Shown piece after piece: positions 18,190 through 30,187 of a DNA stretch of 64,000 nucleotides. Made by a program: the position numbers and the translations under genes. This DNA comes from an uncultured Kordiimonas sp. (GTDB lineage: Bacteria; Pseudomonadota; Alphaproteobacteria; Sphingomonadales; Kordiimonadaceae): contig CANNEK010000002.1 of the NCBI GenBank assembly GCA_947503625.1, forward strand, positions 248,001 to 312,000. Reading direction: 5' to 3'. How positions within the stretch are numbered: position 1 is the stretch's first letter; each line of letters opens with the position of its first letter. Under the pieces are notes generated by a model. That model was given only the letters and a program-made list of their open reading frames with translations, ran no database searches and was not told the origin of the DNA.

Positions 18190-18453
18190 ATGGCAAACTC
18201 AACACAGGCCAAAAAACGGATCCGCAGCAATGAGCGCCGGGCACTTGTCAACAAGTCTCGCGTGAGCCGTATCCGTACCTTCATCCGCAAAGTGGAAGAA
18301 GCAATTGACTCTGGCGACAAATCATCTGCAGCGGACGCTCTGAAGTCTGCACAGCCCGAAATTATGCGCGGCGTAACCAAAGGTGTAATGCACCAGAAAA
18401 CAGCGTCTCGCAAAGTTTCCCGACTGGCAAAACGCGTCAAAGCAATCGCGTAA
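18190..18453 (+). CDS. rpsT: 30S ribosomal protein S20
   Basis: An 87-residue, strongly basic protein starting [17 protein letters not shown], the invariant N-terminus of S20, which binds 16S rRNA early in small-subunit assembly. ATG 18190 is the natural start; an in-frame TTG at 18172 would add six residues. The C-terminal [17 protein letters not shown] is typical. A strong terminator follows. Confidence 0.98.
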   Translation: MANSTQAKKRIRSNERRALVNKSRVSRIRTFIRKVEEAIDSGDKSSAADALKSAQPEIMRGVTKGVMHQKTASRKVSRLAKRVKAIA

Positions 18454-18496
18454 CCGATTTTGCGATTCGCACCGCAATTCGGCGCTTGAATATTTC

Positions 18497-18529
18497 AAAA
18501 AGCTGCTCTTGAACAGAGTGGCTTTTTTT
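18497..18529 (+). terminator. Rho-independent terminator after rpsT
   Basis: AAAAAGC...CTCT pairs with AGAG...GCTTTTT around a small loop, followed by a seven-T run. It is 43 bases past the rpsT stop and isolates rpsT from dnaA. Confidence 0.85.
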
Positions 18530-18888
18530 GTGTCCCACAAATTATGGGAACAAAAAGAGCACATATCTTGTGCCTGCCAACATCAAAACCACATATTGTG
18601 TCCCGCTATGATTCACGCCATAGGACGTTTTAATTTGTTGCTGTCAAGTGATAGATTCGGTTGCTGGGCTCCGGTGCAATATGTAATCTAGTCGTCTGAC
18701 CTCGGTGGGTCTTGCGGGCAACCAATCACCTTTTTTCAGGAACGGTCCGCAGGTACTTTGTGCACGCGGGTGCGGGGGGTATCGCCGCCGGTTTTGGCCA
18801 TAGCTGAAAGCATATTGGCGCAACATTTTTGCGTCGACAGGTGCCTTTTGATGTGTGCCACAAAAAGATAAGCAATGTATGGACATAC
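18530..18888. other. Intergenic region upstream of dnaA (no gene seen)
   Basis: About 360 bases with no credible coding sequence. I looked for TTATCCACA-type DnaA boxes on both strands and found none, so an origin here is not supported. The dnaA promoter is presumably within it, but no clear -35/-10 pair stands out. Confidence 0.5.
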
Positions 18889-18911
18889 TGAGCCCGACAG
18901 GGCCGGGCTCA
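18889..18911 (+). promoter_or_regulatory. Hairpin 1 in dnaA leader
   Basis: TGAGCCCG (18889-18896) and CGGGCTCA (18904-18911) form a perfect 8-bp GC-rich stem with a 7-base loop, 60-80 bases upstream of dnaA. There is no T run after it, so it is not a terminator. It may be a structured 5' leader or an operator. Confidence 0.5.
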
Positions 18912-18931
18912 GGGTGGGACCATCGGAATAA

Positions 18932-18951
18932 TGCCTGCCGTGAAGCAGGCA
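18932..18951 (+). promoter_or_regulatory. Hairpin 2 in dnaA leader, abutting the ribosome site
   Basis: TGCCTGC (18932-18938) and GCAGGCA (18945-18951) form a perfect 7-bp stem with a 6-base loop. It ends directly before AAGGAG at 18954-18959, so its folding state could affect ribosome access to dnaA. Confidence 0.5.
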
Positions 18952-18994
18952 ACAAGGAGAACAGGTTCCGATGTCTAATAGGGAGGAGATAGTG

Positions 18995-20389
18995 ATGGGG
19001 GCGTCCGGGGGGACAGGAACCAACTCTGGTTCACCATCAGATTCGTCTTGGGAGCGGGTCTGCGACAAGTTTAAAAAAGAATTTGGTCTGCAAGCCTATT
19101 CAACCTGGTTGGGGCAACTGGGTTACAATGGACTTGACGGTGGCACCGTAGAATTAACAGCACCAACGAAATTCGTTCGGGACTGGATACAACGCAATTA
19201 CGGGCCAAGGTTGATGGACTTTTTCCACGCCGAGGATTCCCGCGTAAAAAGCCTGAGCATCCGATTAGCAGCTAAGGGCGCAGTGCCCGCCACTCCGGCA
19301 CAGCCGGTCGTACGTTCCAGTGCTCAGGGCCGCAGTAACGGTGACGCATCAGCAGCAGCCGACGAGAAAGCCGCTCTTGATCCGAAATATACGTTCGATA
19401 GCTTCGTGGTTGGCAAATCCAATGAACTGGCATACGCCGCTGCAAAGCGCATCGCCGACAGTGACGAGGTAGCCTTCAATCCATTGTTTCTGCACGGTGG
19501 TGTGGGACTTGGTAAAACCCACCTGATGCACGCCATTGCCTGGGAAGTGAGACGCCGAGCTCCGCAAAAGAAAGTAGCATATGTATCGGCAGAGAAATTC
19601 ATGTTCGAATTTATCGCCGCTATTCGCTACAAGGACACTCATGCTTTTAAGCAGAAATTTCGCGCTGCCGACCTGTTGATGGTTGATGACGTCCAGTTCA
19701 TTGCCAACAAAGACAGTACTCAGGAAGAGTTTTTTCATACTTTCAATGCTTTAATCGACAACAGATGCCAGGTGGTAATCACCGCTGATCGCTCACCAAC
19801 CGACCTTGAAGGCATTGAGGAACGCATCATCTCCCGCCTTGGCTGGGGACTGGTGGCTGATATCCACCCTACTGACTATGAACTGCGACTTGGGATCCTC
19901 CAGTCTAAAGCCGAACAAGTTGAAAATGTTGATGTGCCGGTTGAGGTTCTCGAGTTTCTTGCCAAGCGGATCATTTCAAACGTGCGCGAGCTTGAAGGGG
20001 CCCTGAACCGGGTCATGGCATATGCGACACTCGTGGGGCGCCCGATCACTATGGAGATGACCAGGGACGTGCTCCAGGACCTTATTCGTGCCAATGACCG
20101 CAAGGTCACAATAGACGAAATTCAGCGCAGCGTGGCCGAATATTATAATTTACGCTTGGCGGAAATGCTCTCTCAGCGTCGGGCTCGAGTGATTGCGCGC
20201 CCAAGGCAGGTTGCCATGTTCCTGTCCAAGCAGCTTACCAGCCGCAGCTTGCCCGAGATCGGGCGCAAATTTGGCGGACGCGATCATACGACCGTCATGC
20301 ATGCTGTCAGAAAGGTCGAAGACCTTGTGAAGTCTGATAGTCAACTTGATGAAGACATCGCCCGGCTGACCCGTTTACTGGCCGGTTGA
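18995..20389 (+). CDS. dnaA: Chromosomal replication initiator protein DnaA
   Basis: A protein of about 464 residues. Domain I (SSWERVCDKFKKEFGLQAYS) is followed by a linker, then the AAA+ domain with Walker A GGVGLGKTHL and Walker B LLMVDDVQF, and domain IV with GGRDHTTVMHAVRKVE, the DnaA-box-binding signature. ATG 18995 has GGAGGAG six bases before it; ATG 18971 (11 bases after AAGGAG) and GTG 18992 are in-frame alternatives. Two hairpins precede the gene. It is first of the dnaA-dnaN-recF-gyrB series. Confidence 0.97.
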   Translation: MGASGGTGTNSGSPSDSSWERVCDKFKKEFGLQAYSTWLGQLGYNGLDGGTVELTAPTKFVRDWIQRNYGPRLMDFFHAEDSRVKSLSIRLAAKGAVPATPAQPVVRSSAQGRSNGDASAAADEKAALDPKYTFDSFVVGKSNELAYAAAKRIADSDEVAFNPLFLHGGVGLGKTHLMHAIAWEVRRRAPQKKVAYVSAEKFMFEFIAAIRYKDTHAFKQKFRAADLLMVDDVQFIANKDSTQEEFFHTFNALIDNRCQVVITADRSPTDLEGIEERIISRLGWGLVADIHPTDYELRLGILQSKAEQVENVDVPVEVLEFLAKRIISNVRELEGALNRVMAYATLVGRPITMEMTRDVLQDLIRANDRKVTIDEIQRSVAEYYNLRLAEMLSQRRARVIARPRQVAMFLSKQLTSRSLPEIGRKFGGRDHTTVMHAVRKVEDLVKSDSQLDEDIARLTRLLAG

Positions 20390-20481
20390 CAAGGGCTTGT
20401 TTGCTGCCTTCCACGTCAGATCGAACTATGGTGATCAGGCGAGCAGCGAATCGGCAGAAAATCTATGATTCGTATCTAAAA

Positions 20482-20507
20482 AAAAAGCGTCCTTTTGGGC
20501 GCTTTTT
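20482..20507 (+). terminator. Rho-independent terminator after dnaA
   Basis: AAAAAGCGTCC and GGGCGCTTTTT form an 11-bp stem (one G-U pair) with a TTTT loop, ending in the T tract. It implies that dnaN has its own promoter. Confidence 0.88.
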
Positions 20508-20591
20508 CGTTTGGTTTTGCCCTGAAACCCGCTATTGTCAGTTGAGCCGTTGTCAGGGGGTATTGACGGGCCGGTTTTTGGCTCAGTTTCG

Positions 20592-20611
20592 TGTTTCTCG
20601 GGGGAGAAACA
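20592..20611 (+). promoter_or_regulatory. Hairpin in dnaN leader
   Basis: TGTTTCTC (20592-20599) and GAGAAACA (20604-20611) pair perfectly around a GGGG loop, 72 bases before the dnaN start. No T run follows. It is a candidate structured leader element; the remainder of 20508-20683 shows no gene. Confidence 0.45.
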
Positions 20612-20683
20612 TATGGCGAAAAAGCGATACAGAAACCCTTGGACGCAACCGATTAAAAACAGTCAGATAAGAAGATTTATTTC

Positions 20684-21799
20684 ATGAAATTCACGATCGA
20701 ACGGAATGCCCTCCTGAAGACTTTGGGACACGTCCAGTCAGTTGTTGAACGCCGGAACACAATCCCGATCCTTTCCAATGTCATGATAGAAGCTGACGGC
20801 GACAGCGTCGCGATGACAGCGACAGACCTTGACATATCGATCGTAGAGCGTGTCGGTGCGGCCGTTGCCCAGCCAGGCGCGACAACCGTCCCTGCTCATA
20901 CGTTGTTCGATATTGCCCGCAAACTGCCAGACGGGGCAGAAGTTGAGCTGAGCCTTGAAGATGGCGACCGTCTTGTTGTTAAAGCAGGGCGATCTCGTTT
21001 TACGCTCGCATGTCTCGACAAAGAAGATTTTCCGACAATGAGCGAAAGCGATCTGCCGCATCGATTTGCCATTGCGGGAGAAGAACTGAAACGACTGGTG
21101 GATAAAGCGCGCTTTGCTATTTCGACTGAAGAAACCCGTTACTACCTGAATGGTATCTATCTGCATGTAGCAAATGGGGACAACGGTTCGACACTGCGCG
21201 CTGTCGCAACCGATGGCCACCGACTGGCCCAGGTCGAGCAAGACGTACCAGATGGTGCAACCGGCATGCCCGGCATTATAGTACCACGCAAGACGGTCTC
21301 TGAAATCCGCAAGCTGATTGATGAATATGAAGGCGATGTCACTATTGCGCTCTCCGATACGAAGATGCGCTTCAGTTTCGATAACACCATTGTCACCTCC
21401 AAACTGATTGATGGCACGTTCCCCGATTACAGCCGGGTGATCCCTGTCGGGAACGACCGCGTTCTTGAAATGGATTGCCGGACATTTTCGCAGGCTGTTG
21501 ACCGGGTCTCAACCATCAGCTCCGATAAAACACGCTCTGTGAAGCTCTCTCTTGCGGAAGATACGCTAAAACTGTCAGTCAATAGTCCTGACAGCGGCAC
21601 AGCTCGCGAAGAGCTGGCAGCTTCCTATGCGTCCGACGCTATGGAAATTGGTTTCAACAGCCGCTACCTGATGGACATTCTGGCTCAAATCGAAGGCGAT
21701 ATGGTGCAGGTGTATCTTGCCGATCCATCCGCACCAACCGTTTTGAAAGACCTGATGGACGAAGGTGCGCTGTATGTCCTGATGCCAATGCGTGTGTAA
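20684..21799 (+). CDS. dnaN: DNA polymerase III beta subunit (sliding clamp)
   Basis: A 371-residue ring-forming clamp that tethers DNA polymerase to template. The start MKFTIERNALLKTLGHVQSVVERRN, the RAVATDGHRLA segment and the C-terminus DEGALYVLMPMRV are diagnostic, the last part contributing to the peptide-binding pocket. Three repeated clamp domains fill the normal length. It is separated from dnaA by a terminator and followed by recF. Confidence 0.98.
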   Translation: MKFTIERNALLKTLGHVQSVVERRNTIPILSNVMIEADGDSVAMTATDLDISIVERVGAAVAQPGATTVPAHTLFDIARKLPDGAEVELSLEDGDRLVVKAGRSRFTLACLDKEDFPTMSESDLPHRFAIAGEELKRLVDKARFAISTEETRYYLNGIYLHVANGDNGSTLRAVATDGHRLAQVEQDVPDGATGMPGIIVPRKTVSEIRKLIDEYEGDVTIALSDTKMRFSFDNTIVTSKLIDGTFPDYSRVIPVGNDRVLEMDCRTFSQAVDRVSTISSDKTRSVKLSLAEDTLKLSVNSPDSGTAREELAASYASDAMEIGFNSRYLMDILAQIEGDMVQVYLADPSAPTVLKDLMDEGALYVLMPMRV

Positions 21800-21913
21800 T
21801 GCTGCTTTGAGATTTTTGAATCACAACGCCAACAACATTGCCCCGATCAGGACCCAACGCCTGCCTATACTCAGCAAGCGATCAGGCACGTGCAATGGTG
21901 AAAGCGTTTATCG

Positions 21914-25626
<3,713 letters not shown>

Positions 25627-25638
25627 GGAAACAGTCTG

Positions 25639-26073
25639 ATGGATCAAGGCTCCTTGCACCAGCATATCCAGATATTTGAGGATATGAAAAATGATGATGA
25701 TCAGGTGCTTGTGGCAGCATTGACAAAAAAAGGTCTTAGCGAAAGCTACGCCGAACGACTGGTCGCCTTCCTGCCATTGGCGTTTGGCCGTGTTGTGGTC
25801 GGGCAGCTGGCTGAAATCACGCTGGCAGACCAGTATTCCACTCGCGAGCGAGGCGTGGAAAAATCGCTCAACGATGAGCCTGTATATATGGAAGCGGTAA
25901 CCCTTGCCCGTAGTGTTGCGCGCGACGGCACTATGGAAACCGCTCTATTCCGTTCAATCGCCTACCGCAGCGCAGAGCTTGCTGCTGTTAATCAGGCGTT
26001 GACCGAAGGAACGAACATTAACGGCCACACCATGTTACCGCCTGTGTTCAATGGCTATAACACACTTGGTTAA
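25639..26073 (+). CDS. Hypothetical protein following gyrB
   Basis: A 144-residue soluble protein beginning 12 bases after gyrB, so probably on the same transcript. It is mostly helical with segments such as LVAALTKKGLSESYAERLVAF and EAVTLARSVARDGTMETALFRSIAYRSAELAAVNQAL. No signal peptide, membrane segment or catalytic motif is visible, and I do not recognise the family. The normal codon pattern and tight spacing make it a real gene; a link to gyrase is only positional. Confidence 0.7.
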   Translation: MDQGSLHQHIQIFEDMKNDDDQVLVAALTKKGLSESYAERLVAFLPLAFGRVVVGQLAEITLADQYSTRERGVEKSLNDEPVYMEAVTLARSVARDGTMETALFRSIAYRSAELAAVNQALTEGTNINGHTMLPPVFNGYNTLG

Positions 26074-26133
26074 GTCTCGGACAACCAGGCTGGAGCCAAT
26101 CTGGGGCATGTCTTAAACCGAACTGGTGTTCTA

Positions 26134-26733
26134 TCAATCTGCTTGCACCAAGTTTTCAATGGGGGTCTGGGTGCATTTGCCCAGATTGTGAATCTGGCCA
26201 TAAAGTGTGTGGCCGACAAAATAAACTGCACCATCCGGCACCACCGTGCCGTTTGGAATTTCCCAGCTGAGGATATCGCCTGCCTCGCCCACAGGCGCAG
26301 AAACCACATGCCCGGTATCACGGAAACCCATGCAGTCGCCGCCGAGGTCTCCGTTACCCGCGTCATCCTCTGTGCCGGGCTGTCCAACTTCCAACCCCCA
26401 GTGGATCATATACATTGTAATGCCCTCATCGACACGTTGACCGCTGCCGTCTACCGCCGACTTCATTGTTAGTGTGCCGCCTATGGTGGGGCCAGGATCA
26501 GTATCAACGAAACGGATCGAGCCTTTTTCAGGGCCATAGTGGGGAACTGGCGGCGCAGGGTACCTGTCGGAACCAATTGGTGTCGTGTTCAAGAGCCTGC
26601 GTTCTTCTTCCGACATGGTTGCAAGTGTTTTTGCCGCAGCTTTTGCTTTAGCTTTGGCAGCTTTTTCATCCTGTGCAGCTGCGGTGCCGACTGTCGCGAT
26701 TGCAAAGACAGCCAATGGAAGCATGATTTTCAT
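26134..26733 (-). CDS. Secreted protein of unknown function
   Basis: A 199-residue protein with a clear signal peptide (MKIMLPLAVFAIATVGTAAAQ) and then a Lys/Ala-rich helix (DEKAAKAKAKAAAKTLATM). The mature domain has short motifs ending in beta-rich segments, MYMIHWGLEVGQPG, GDCMGFRDTGHVV and GHTLYGQIHNLGKC. Its Cys and His residues could bind a metal, but no known site is matched. It is convergent with the gyrB-linked gene. I do not recognise the family. Confidence 0.7.
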   Translation of the reverse strand: MKIMLPLAVFAIATVGTAAAQDEKAAKAKAKAAAKTLATMSEEERRLLNTTPIGSDRYPAPPVPHYGPEKGSIRFVDTDPGPTIGGTLTMKSAVDGSGQRVDEGITMYMIHWGLEVGQPGTEDDAGNGDLGGDCMGFRDTGHVVSAPVGEAGDILSWEIPNGTVVPDGAVYFVGHTLYGQIHNLGKCTQTPIENLVQAD

Positions 26734-26870
26734 CACATAAACCCCATAGTGATTGCTCGTCTCAAATCATCGTAGGCGAAGTCCGTTCTTTTGCGAAAGA
26801 GAATTTAGGCGATATTGGAGCCCATGTCGAAACGCAGGCTCCAATATCAACATCGTGCAGTGCTGACATA

Positions 26871-27302
26871 CTAACCAACAATAGCGAGAACTCTAAAACC
26901 GATGATGAGAACGGCCGCCCAGGAAACCAGATAGACAGGTGTCCTGAGATATGGCAAGCCCGCGATATAAACCGCCGCATGTGCCAAACGGGCAAAGAAA
27001 AACACTTTTGCCCAAAACGCCATCGACGCCAAAACTGATGCATCAGGGGTATTCACCGACAACGCCGCAACCGTTACGGCCACAAAAGCCGGCATGGTTT
27101 CGACCATATTCAAGTGCGCACGCTGGGCACGCGCTGCCCAGAGAGATTGTTCAGGTGATTTTGCGGGAAACCCCTCGGGATAGTTGTTGAGAAAGGTGCC
27201 AACCCCCCAGGAAAAAAGGCGCGCGGCGATATAGGGCGTCCATAAAAGAACAGTCAGAATGCCACTTAATACGAGATAAAAGAGAATAGTGTCCATTTTC
27301 AT
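26871..27302 (-). CDS. MAPEG family membrane protein
   Basis: A 143-residue protein with four membrane helices. The central ARAQRAHLNMVETMPAFVAV matches the MAPEG signature (AxRAHxNxxE), which binds glutathione in the eicosanoid and glutathione transferase members. Bacterial members are mostly uncharacterised. It lies 5 bases after the VOC gene and is probably co-transcribed with it. Confidence 0.88.
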   Translation of the reverse strand: MKMDTILFYLVLSGILTVLLWTPYIAARLFSWGVGTFLNNYPEGFPAKSPEQSLWAARAQRAHLNMVETMPAFVAVTVAALSVNTPDASVLASMAFWAKVFFFARLAHAAVYIAGLPYLRTPVYLVSWAAVLIIGFRVLAIVG

Positions 27303-27307
27303 ATCCT

Positions 27308-27694
27308 TTATGTTTTTTGGGTAAAGCCATTGGTGAGAGCTTCCAGTTTGTGCCCGAACGGATCCCGTATATAGGCGGCGTAAACCTCTTCATGTGGGTA
27401 AGCCCGAACACCCGGCATTCCTTCACAAACAGCGCCAGCAGCAAGAGCGGCGGCATGGAAGGCATCCACCTGTTCAACGGAATTTGCCCGAAAAGCGACA
27501 TGCATACCGTTTCCAACACCGGGTCGCTTGCCATCAAACGGCAACATCGCGAGAAACTGAATCGCATTTTCGCCGTATGCCAACAGGCCCGCCATTTCAG
27601 CCATCAAACCGAAACCCAGCCTGGCGAAAACAGGGGTGTAAAACTGTTTTGCTTTTTCAAGGTCATCAACCCCGACACTCATGTGATCAATCAT
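27308..27694 (-). CDS. VOC-family (glyoxalase/bleomycin-resistance fold) protein
   Basis: A 128-residue vicinal-oxygen-chelate protein. It starts MIDHMSVGVDDLEKAKQFYTPVF and ends YIRDPFGHKLEAL, the paired half-sites with possible metal ligands His4 and a Glu near the C-terminus. Substrate is unknown. Linked with the downstream MAPEG gene (5 bases), which suggests a detoxification pair acting with glutathione (inference). Confidence 0.87.
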   Translation of the reverse strand: MIDHMSVGVDDLEKAKQFYTPVFARLGFGLMAEMAGLLAYGENAIQFLAMLPFDGKRPGVGNGMHVAFRANSVEQVDAFHAAALAAGAVCEGMPGVRAYPHEEVYAAYIRDPFGHKLEALTNGFTQKT

Positions 27695-27847
27695 TTCCTG
27701 TTCCTCCTGATAGAAATTGAGCCAGCATCTCTACCGAGGTAAAAAGTAATAACAATCCGTGATCGTCCCAATTTTATGTCAGATCGTATGATACTATTGC
27801 TACCCACAGTGCTTTAGACATATTTTTCCATCAAAGGAGATAGTGAT

Positions 27848-28795
27848 TTGGATGTATTGAGTGATATTCTTGATCTGCTGAAGTTCAAAGGGTCATTGTA
27901 CTTTGCCACCGAATTCACCGCGCCGTGGGGCATTCAGGTGCCGTCCTATCGGAACGTTGCCCGCTTCCATATGGCAACAGGAGGTGACTGCTGGGTAAAT
28001 GTATCCGGACCGAGCGATCCGGTTCTGCTGTCTTCAGGCGATATGATCATCATCCCACACGGGGCGGCCCATACGCTCTCTGATAATCTTAATACACCTA
28101 TCGTGGGCCTTGACGCTGCGATCCAGTCCAGCGGCTTTGATGGTAACGGGCATTTTATTTACGGAGGCTCAGAAGACGGTTACAGCACTCTGGTGTGTGG
28201 TCATTTTGAATTCGATAGCAATTTTACTCACCCGCTTCTGACTGACCTGCCAGATTTCATTCTGATTCGGGGGAAAAAAGCGCTGGAGTTCTCGTGGTTC
28301 GAAAACGCCATGCGCTACATGTCGTATGAGACAGGCATCAGCAACATGGGCAACCAGGCAGTCGTCAAGCGTTTGTCTGAAATACTGTTCATCCATGCAG
28401 TAAGGGTCTGGGGGGCGGAAAACGGATACCAAAGTGGGTTTCTGCGAGCCGTAGGGGACAAAAACATCGGGCGCAGCCTGACCTGCTTTCACGAAGCACC
28501 CGAAGCGATATGGACCATCGACCGGCTGGCCCTGGAAGCAGGGTTGTCACGGTCTGTGTTTGCAGACCGCTTCCGCGATTTGATGGAGTTAACGCCAATG
28601 CAATATGTCACGCTTTGGCGCATGCAAAGGGCCTGTGGTTTCTTGCTAGAGAGTGACTTGTCGACAGACGCCATTGCTGAGAAAGTTGGATATCAGTCCC
28701 TAGCCTCCTTCAGCAAGGTTTTCAAAAAAACTATCGGAACCGGACCTGGCGCTTTTCGAAAGAACCGAAGCCTCGCCAACAGTCACGCCACCTGA
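27848..28795 (+). CDS. AraC-family regulator with cupin N-terminus
   Basis: A 315-residue regulator. The N-terminal half is a cupin-like sensor domain (VNVSGPSDPVLLSSGDMIIIPHGAAHTL region). The C-terminal 100 residues hold two helix-turn-helices, WTIDRLALEAGLSRSVFADRF and STDAIAEKVGYQSLASFSKVFKK. TTG 27848 is the start, with AGGAG seven bases upstream. It is divergent from the VOC/MAPEG pair, which are its likely targets. Confidence 0.88.
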   Translation: MDVLSDILDLLKFKGSLYFATEFTAPWGIQVPSYRNVARFHMATGGDCWVNVSGPSDPVLLSSGDMIIIPHGAAHTLSDNLNTPIVGLDAAIQSSGFDGNGHFIYGGSEDGYSTLVCGHFEFDSNFTHPLLTDLPDFILIRGKKALEFSWFENAMRYMSYETGISNMGNQAVVKRLSEILFIHAVRVWGAENGYQSGFLRAVGDKNIGRSLTCFHEAPEAIWTIDRLALEAGLSRSVFADRFRDLMELTPMQYVTLWRMQRACGFLLESDLSTDAIAEKVGYQSLASFSKVFKKTIGTGPGAFRKNRSLANSHAT

Positions 28796-28921
28796 CACAA
28801 ATCCATCAGGCCAACGCCACAAGTCCGGACGATTAGACATACATACAGGCGTATCGCGCATAGATTGAATTCAATTTACTCCCTACTTAAGCGTCATTAG
28901 CAAAAAGCAAGGAGCTTAAAA

Positions 28922-29431
28922 ATGATTGTTTCAATCGTCAAAAAATTCATCGCCTTCATGATGGCAGCCATGGCAACGTTCGCAGTCGTTGGTGCTGCAG
29001 AAGCGGCAGATCCCGTACGTACCTCCAATGTCAGTGATCACCAACTTGCCCTCAAGGGGTATGATGCAGTTGCTTATTTCGATGCGGGCGCACCAACTGC
29101 TGGCAAAAGCCGCTTCACATTGAAGCACAAGGGTGTTGAGTACCGGTTCGTCAACGCCACAAATCGCGACAAGTTTGCCAAAAACCCGTCCAGATACGAA
29201 CCACAATATGGCGGCTTTTGCGCGTTTGGCGCGTCCGTTGGCCTGAAGCTGGAAGTTGACCCCGAAGCTTTCGAAATTGTCGATGACAAGCTTTACCTGA
29301 ACAACTCACATGATATCCACAACATTTGGCTCGAAAATCCGGACGGCCGTATCAAAGCTGCAAACAAAAACTGGCGCAAAATCAAAAATACGCCCGCCAC
29401 AAAACTGGAAGCCTTGCCGTTTGAAGGTTAA
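28922..29431 (+). CDS. YHS domain-containing secreted protein
   Basis: A 169-residue exported protein with signal peptide (FMMAAMATFAVVGAAEA). The YHS-like domain is at LALKGYDAVAYFD and YRFVNATNRDKFAKNPSRYEPQYGGFCAFG, with an invariant Cys in GGFCAFG. Such proteins bind metals or support metal transport; the exact role is unknown. Preceded by AAGGAG. Confidence 0.9.
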   Translation: MIVSIVKKFIAFMMAAMATFAVVGAAEAADPVRTSNVSDHQLALKGYDAVAYFDAGAPTAGKSRFTLKHKGVEYRFVNATNRDKFAKNPSRYEPQYGGFCAFGASVGLKLEVDPEAFEIVDDKLYLNNSHDIHNIWLENPDGRIKAANKNWRKIKNTPATKLEALPFEG

Positions 29432-29439
29432 CCACTAAT

Positions 29440-29501
29440 CCCGCGCCATCTATTGTCGCGGGAAGGCGCAGTCAAATGACCTCATCCGGTTTGGCTGCGC
29501 C
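29440..29501. terminator. Candidate hairpins in convergent gap
   Basis: CCCGCG (29440-29445) pairs with CGCGGG (29457-29462), and GGCGCAG (29465-29471) pairs with CTGCGCC (29495-29501). They lie between the convergent YHS and SRPBCC genes. Neither has a T run, so termination is only suggested. Confidence 0.35.
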
Positions 29502-29519
29502 GCCTTTACCCGCACAATT

Positions 29520-30062
29520 CTAGTCGACGTTACTGAGGCGGCGGATGGCCTCTCGCTTTACAAAATCTACGGCAGGAGCGAGTTCATCAAGTTTGCTGGC
29601 GGCAACCCCGTGTGAGATTTCATCAAAAATCACTTTCGAACCATCTCCATCGGGCTCAATCGTGATAGTCCAGATAGTTTTTGCTCCAATGGCCTGCAAC
29701 GGTCCGAACGGCGCATCAAGCCTGAGCTGTTTACCGGGGTTCACAAAAACAACTTCACCGTGGGTCACAGAACCACCAGACCATTCCTCACGCCAAAGCC
29801 CCCCTGCCTGCACATCAAGCGACAGATTCTTGGCGTCACCCGAATAGGAATGCTCAGGGTGCCACCAGCTCGCGGGATCAATGAGCCTTTCCCACATAGC
29901 GGCAGGCGGCAGTACGGAACTGGCTTCGTGCTTGAGAACGTAATGATCAGGCGATGCCTCAACAATATCCGCAAACACACTTGTCGATACTATGAGAAAC
30001 ATTGTGACAGAAGTGGTCGTGGCCACCAAACCGTTCCAATACATCCGTTTCCCTACCCGCAT
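29520..30062 (-). CDS. SRPBCC-family protein with signal peptide or anchor
   Basis: A 180-residue protein with an N-terminal hydrophobic segment (LVATTTSVTMFLIVSTSVFA) and a START/Bet v1-like ligand-binding fold: VLPPAAMWERLIDPASWWHPEHSYSGDAK, then GGLWREEWSGGSVTHGEVVFVNPGKQLRL. SRPBCC domains bind hydrophobic ligands. Export is unusual for the family. Ligand and function are unknown. Confidence 0.82.
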   Translation of the reverse strand: MRVGKRMYWNGLVATTTSVTMFLIVSTSVFADIVEASPDHYVLKHEASSVLPPAAMWERLIDPASWWHPEHSYSGDAKNLSLDVQAGGLWREEWSGGSVTHGEVVFVNPGKQLRLDAPFGPLQAIGAKTIWTITIEPDGDGSKVIFDEISHGVAASKLDELAPAVDFVKREAIRRLSNVD

Positions 30063-30187
30063 AAAAACCTCACAAACCTATAGGCTGCTGCCGCAATACT
30101 ATCCAGTATAGCGGCGCACTGACCAATACGAAAACAAGAATAACATATCACCGATGCTTGCGTTGCACCGTTGGAAATGGCGGCTGG

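Noticed and set aside
20386-20670. 94-codon open frame between dnaA and dnaN
   Set aside because: It contains the dnaA terminator and the dnaN leader hairpin and encodes a low-complexity peptide; not a gene.
18454-20683. Possible replication origin next to dnaA
   Set aside because: No TTATCCACA-type boxes were found by eye in 18454-18994 or 20390-20683 and no AT-rich unwinding element is evident; alphaproteobacterial origins often lie away from dnaA.
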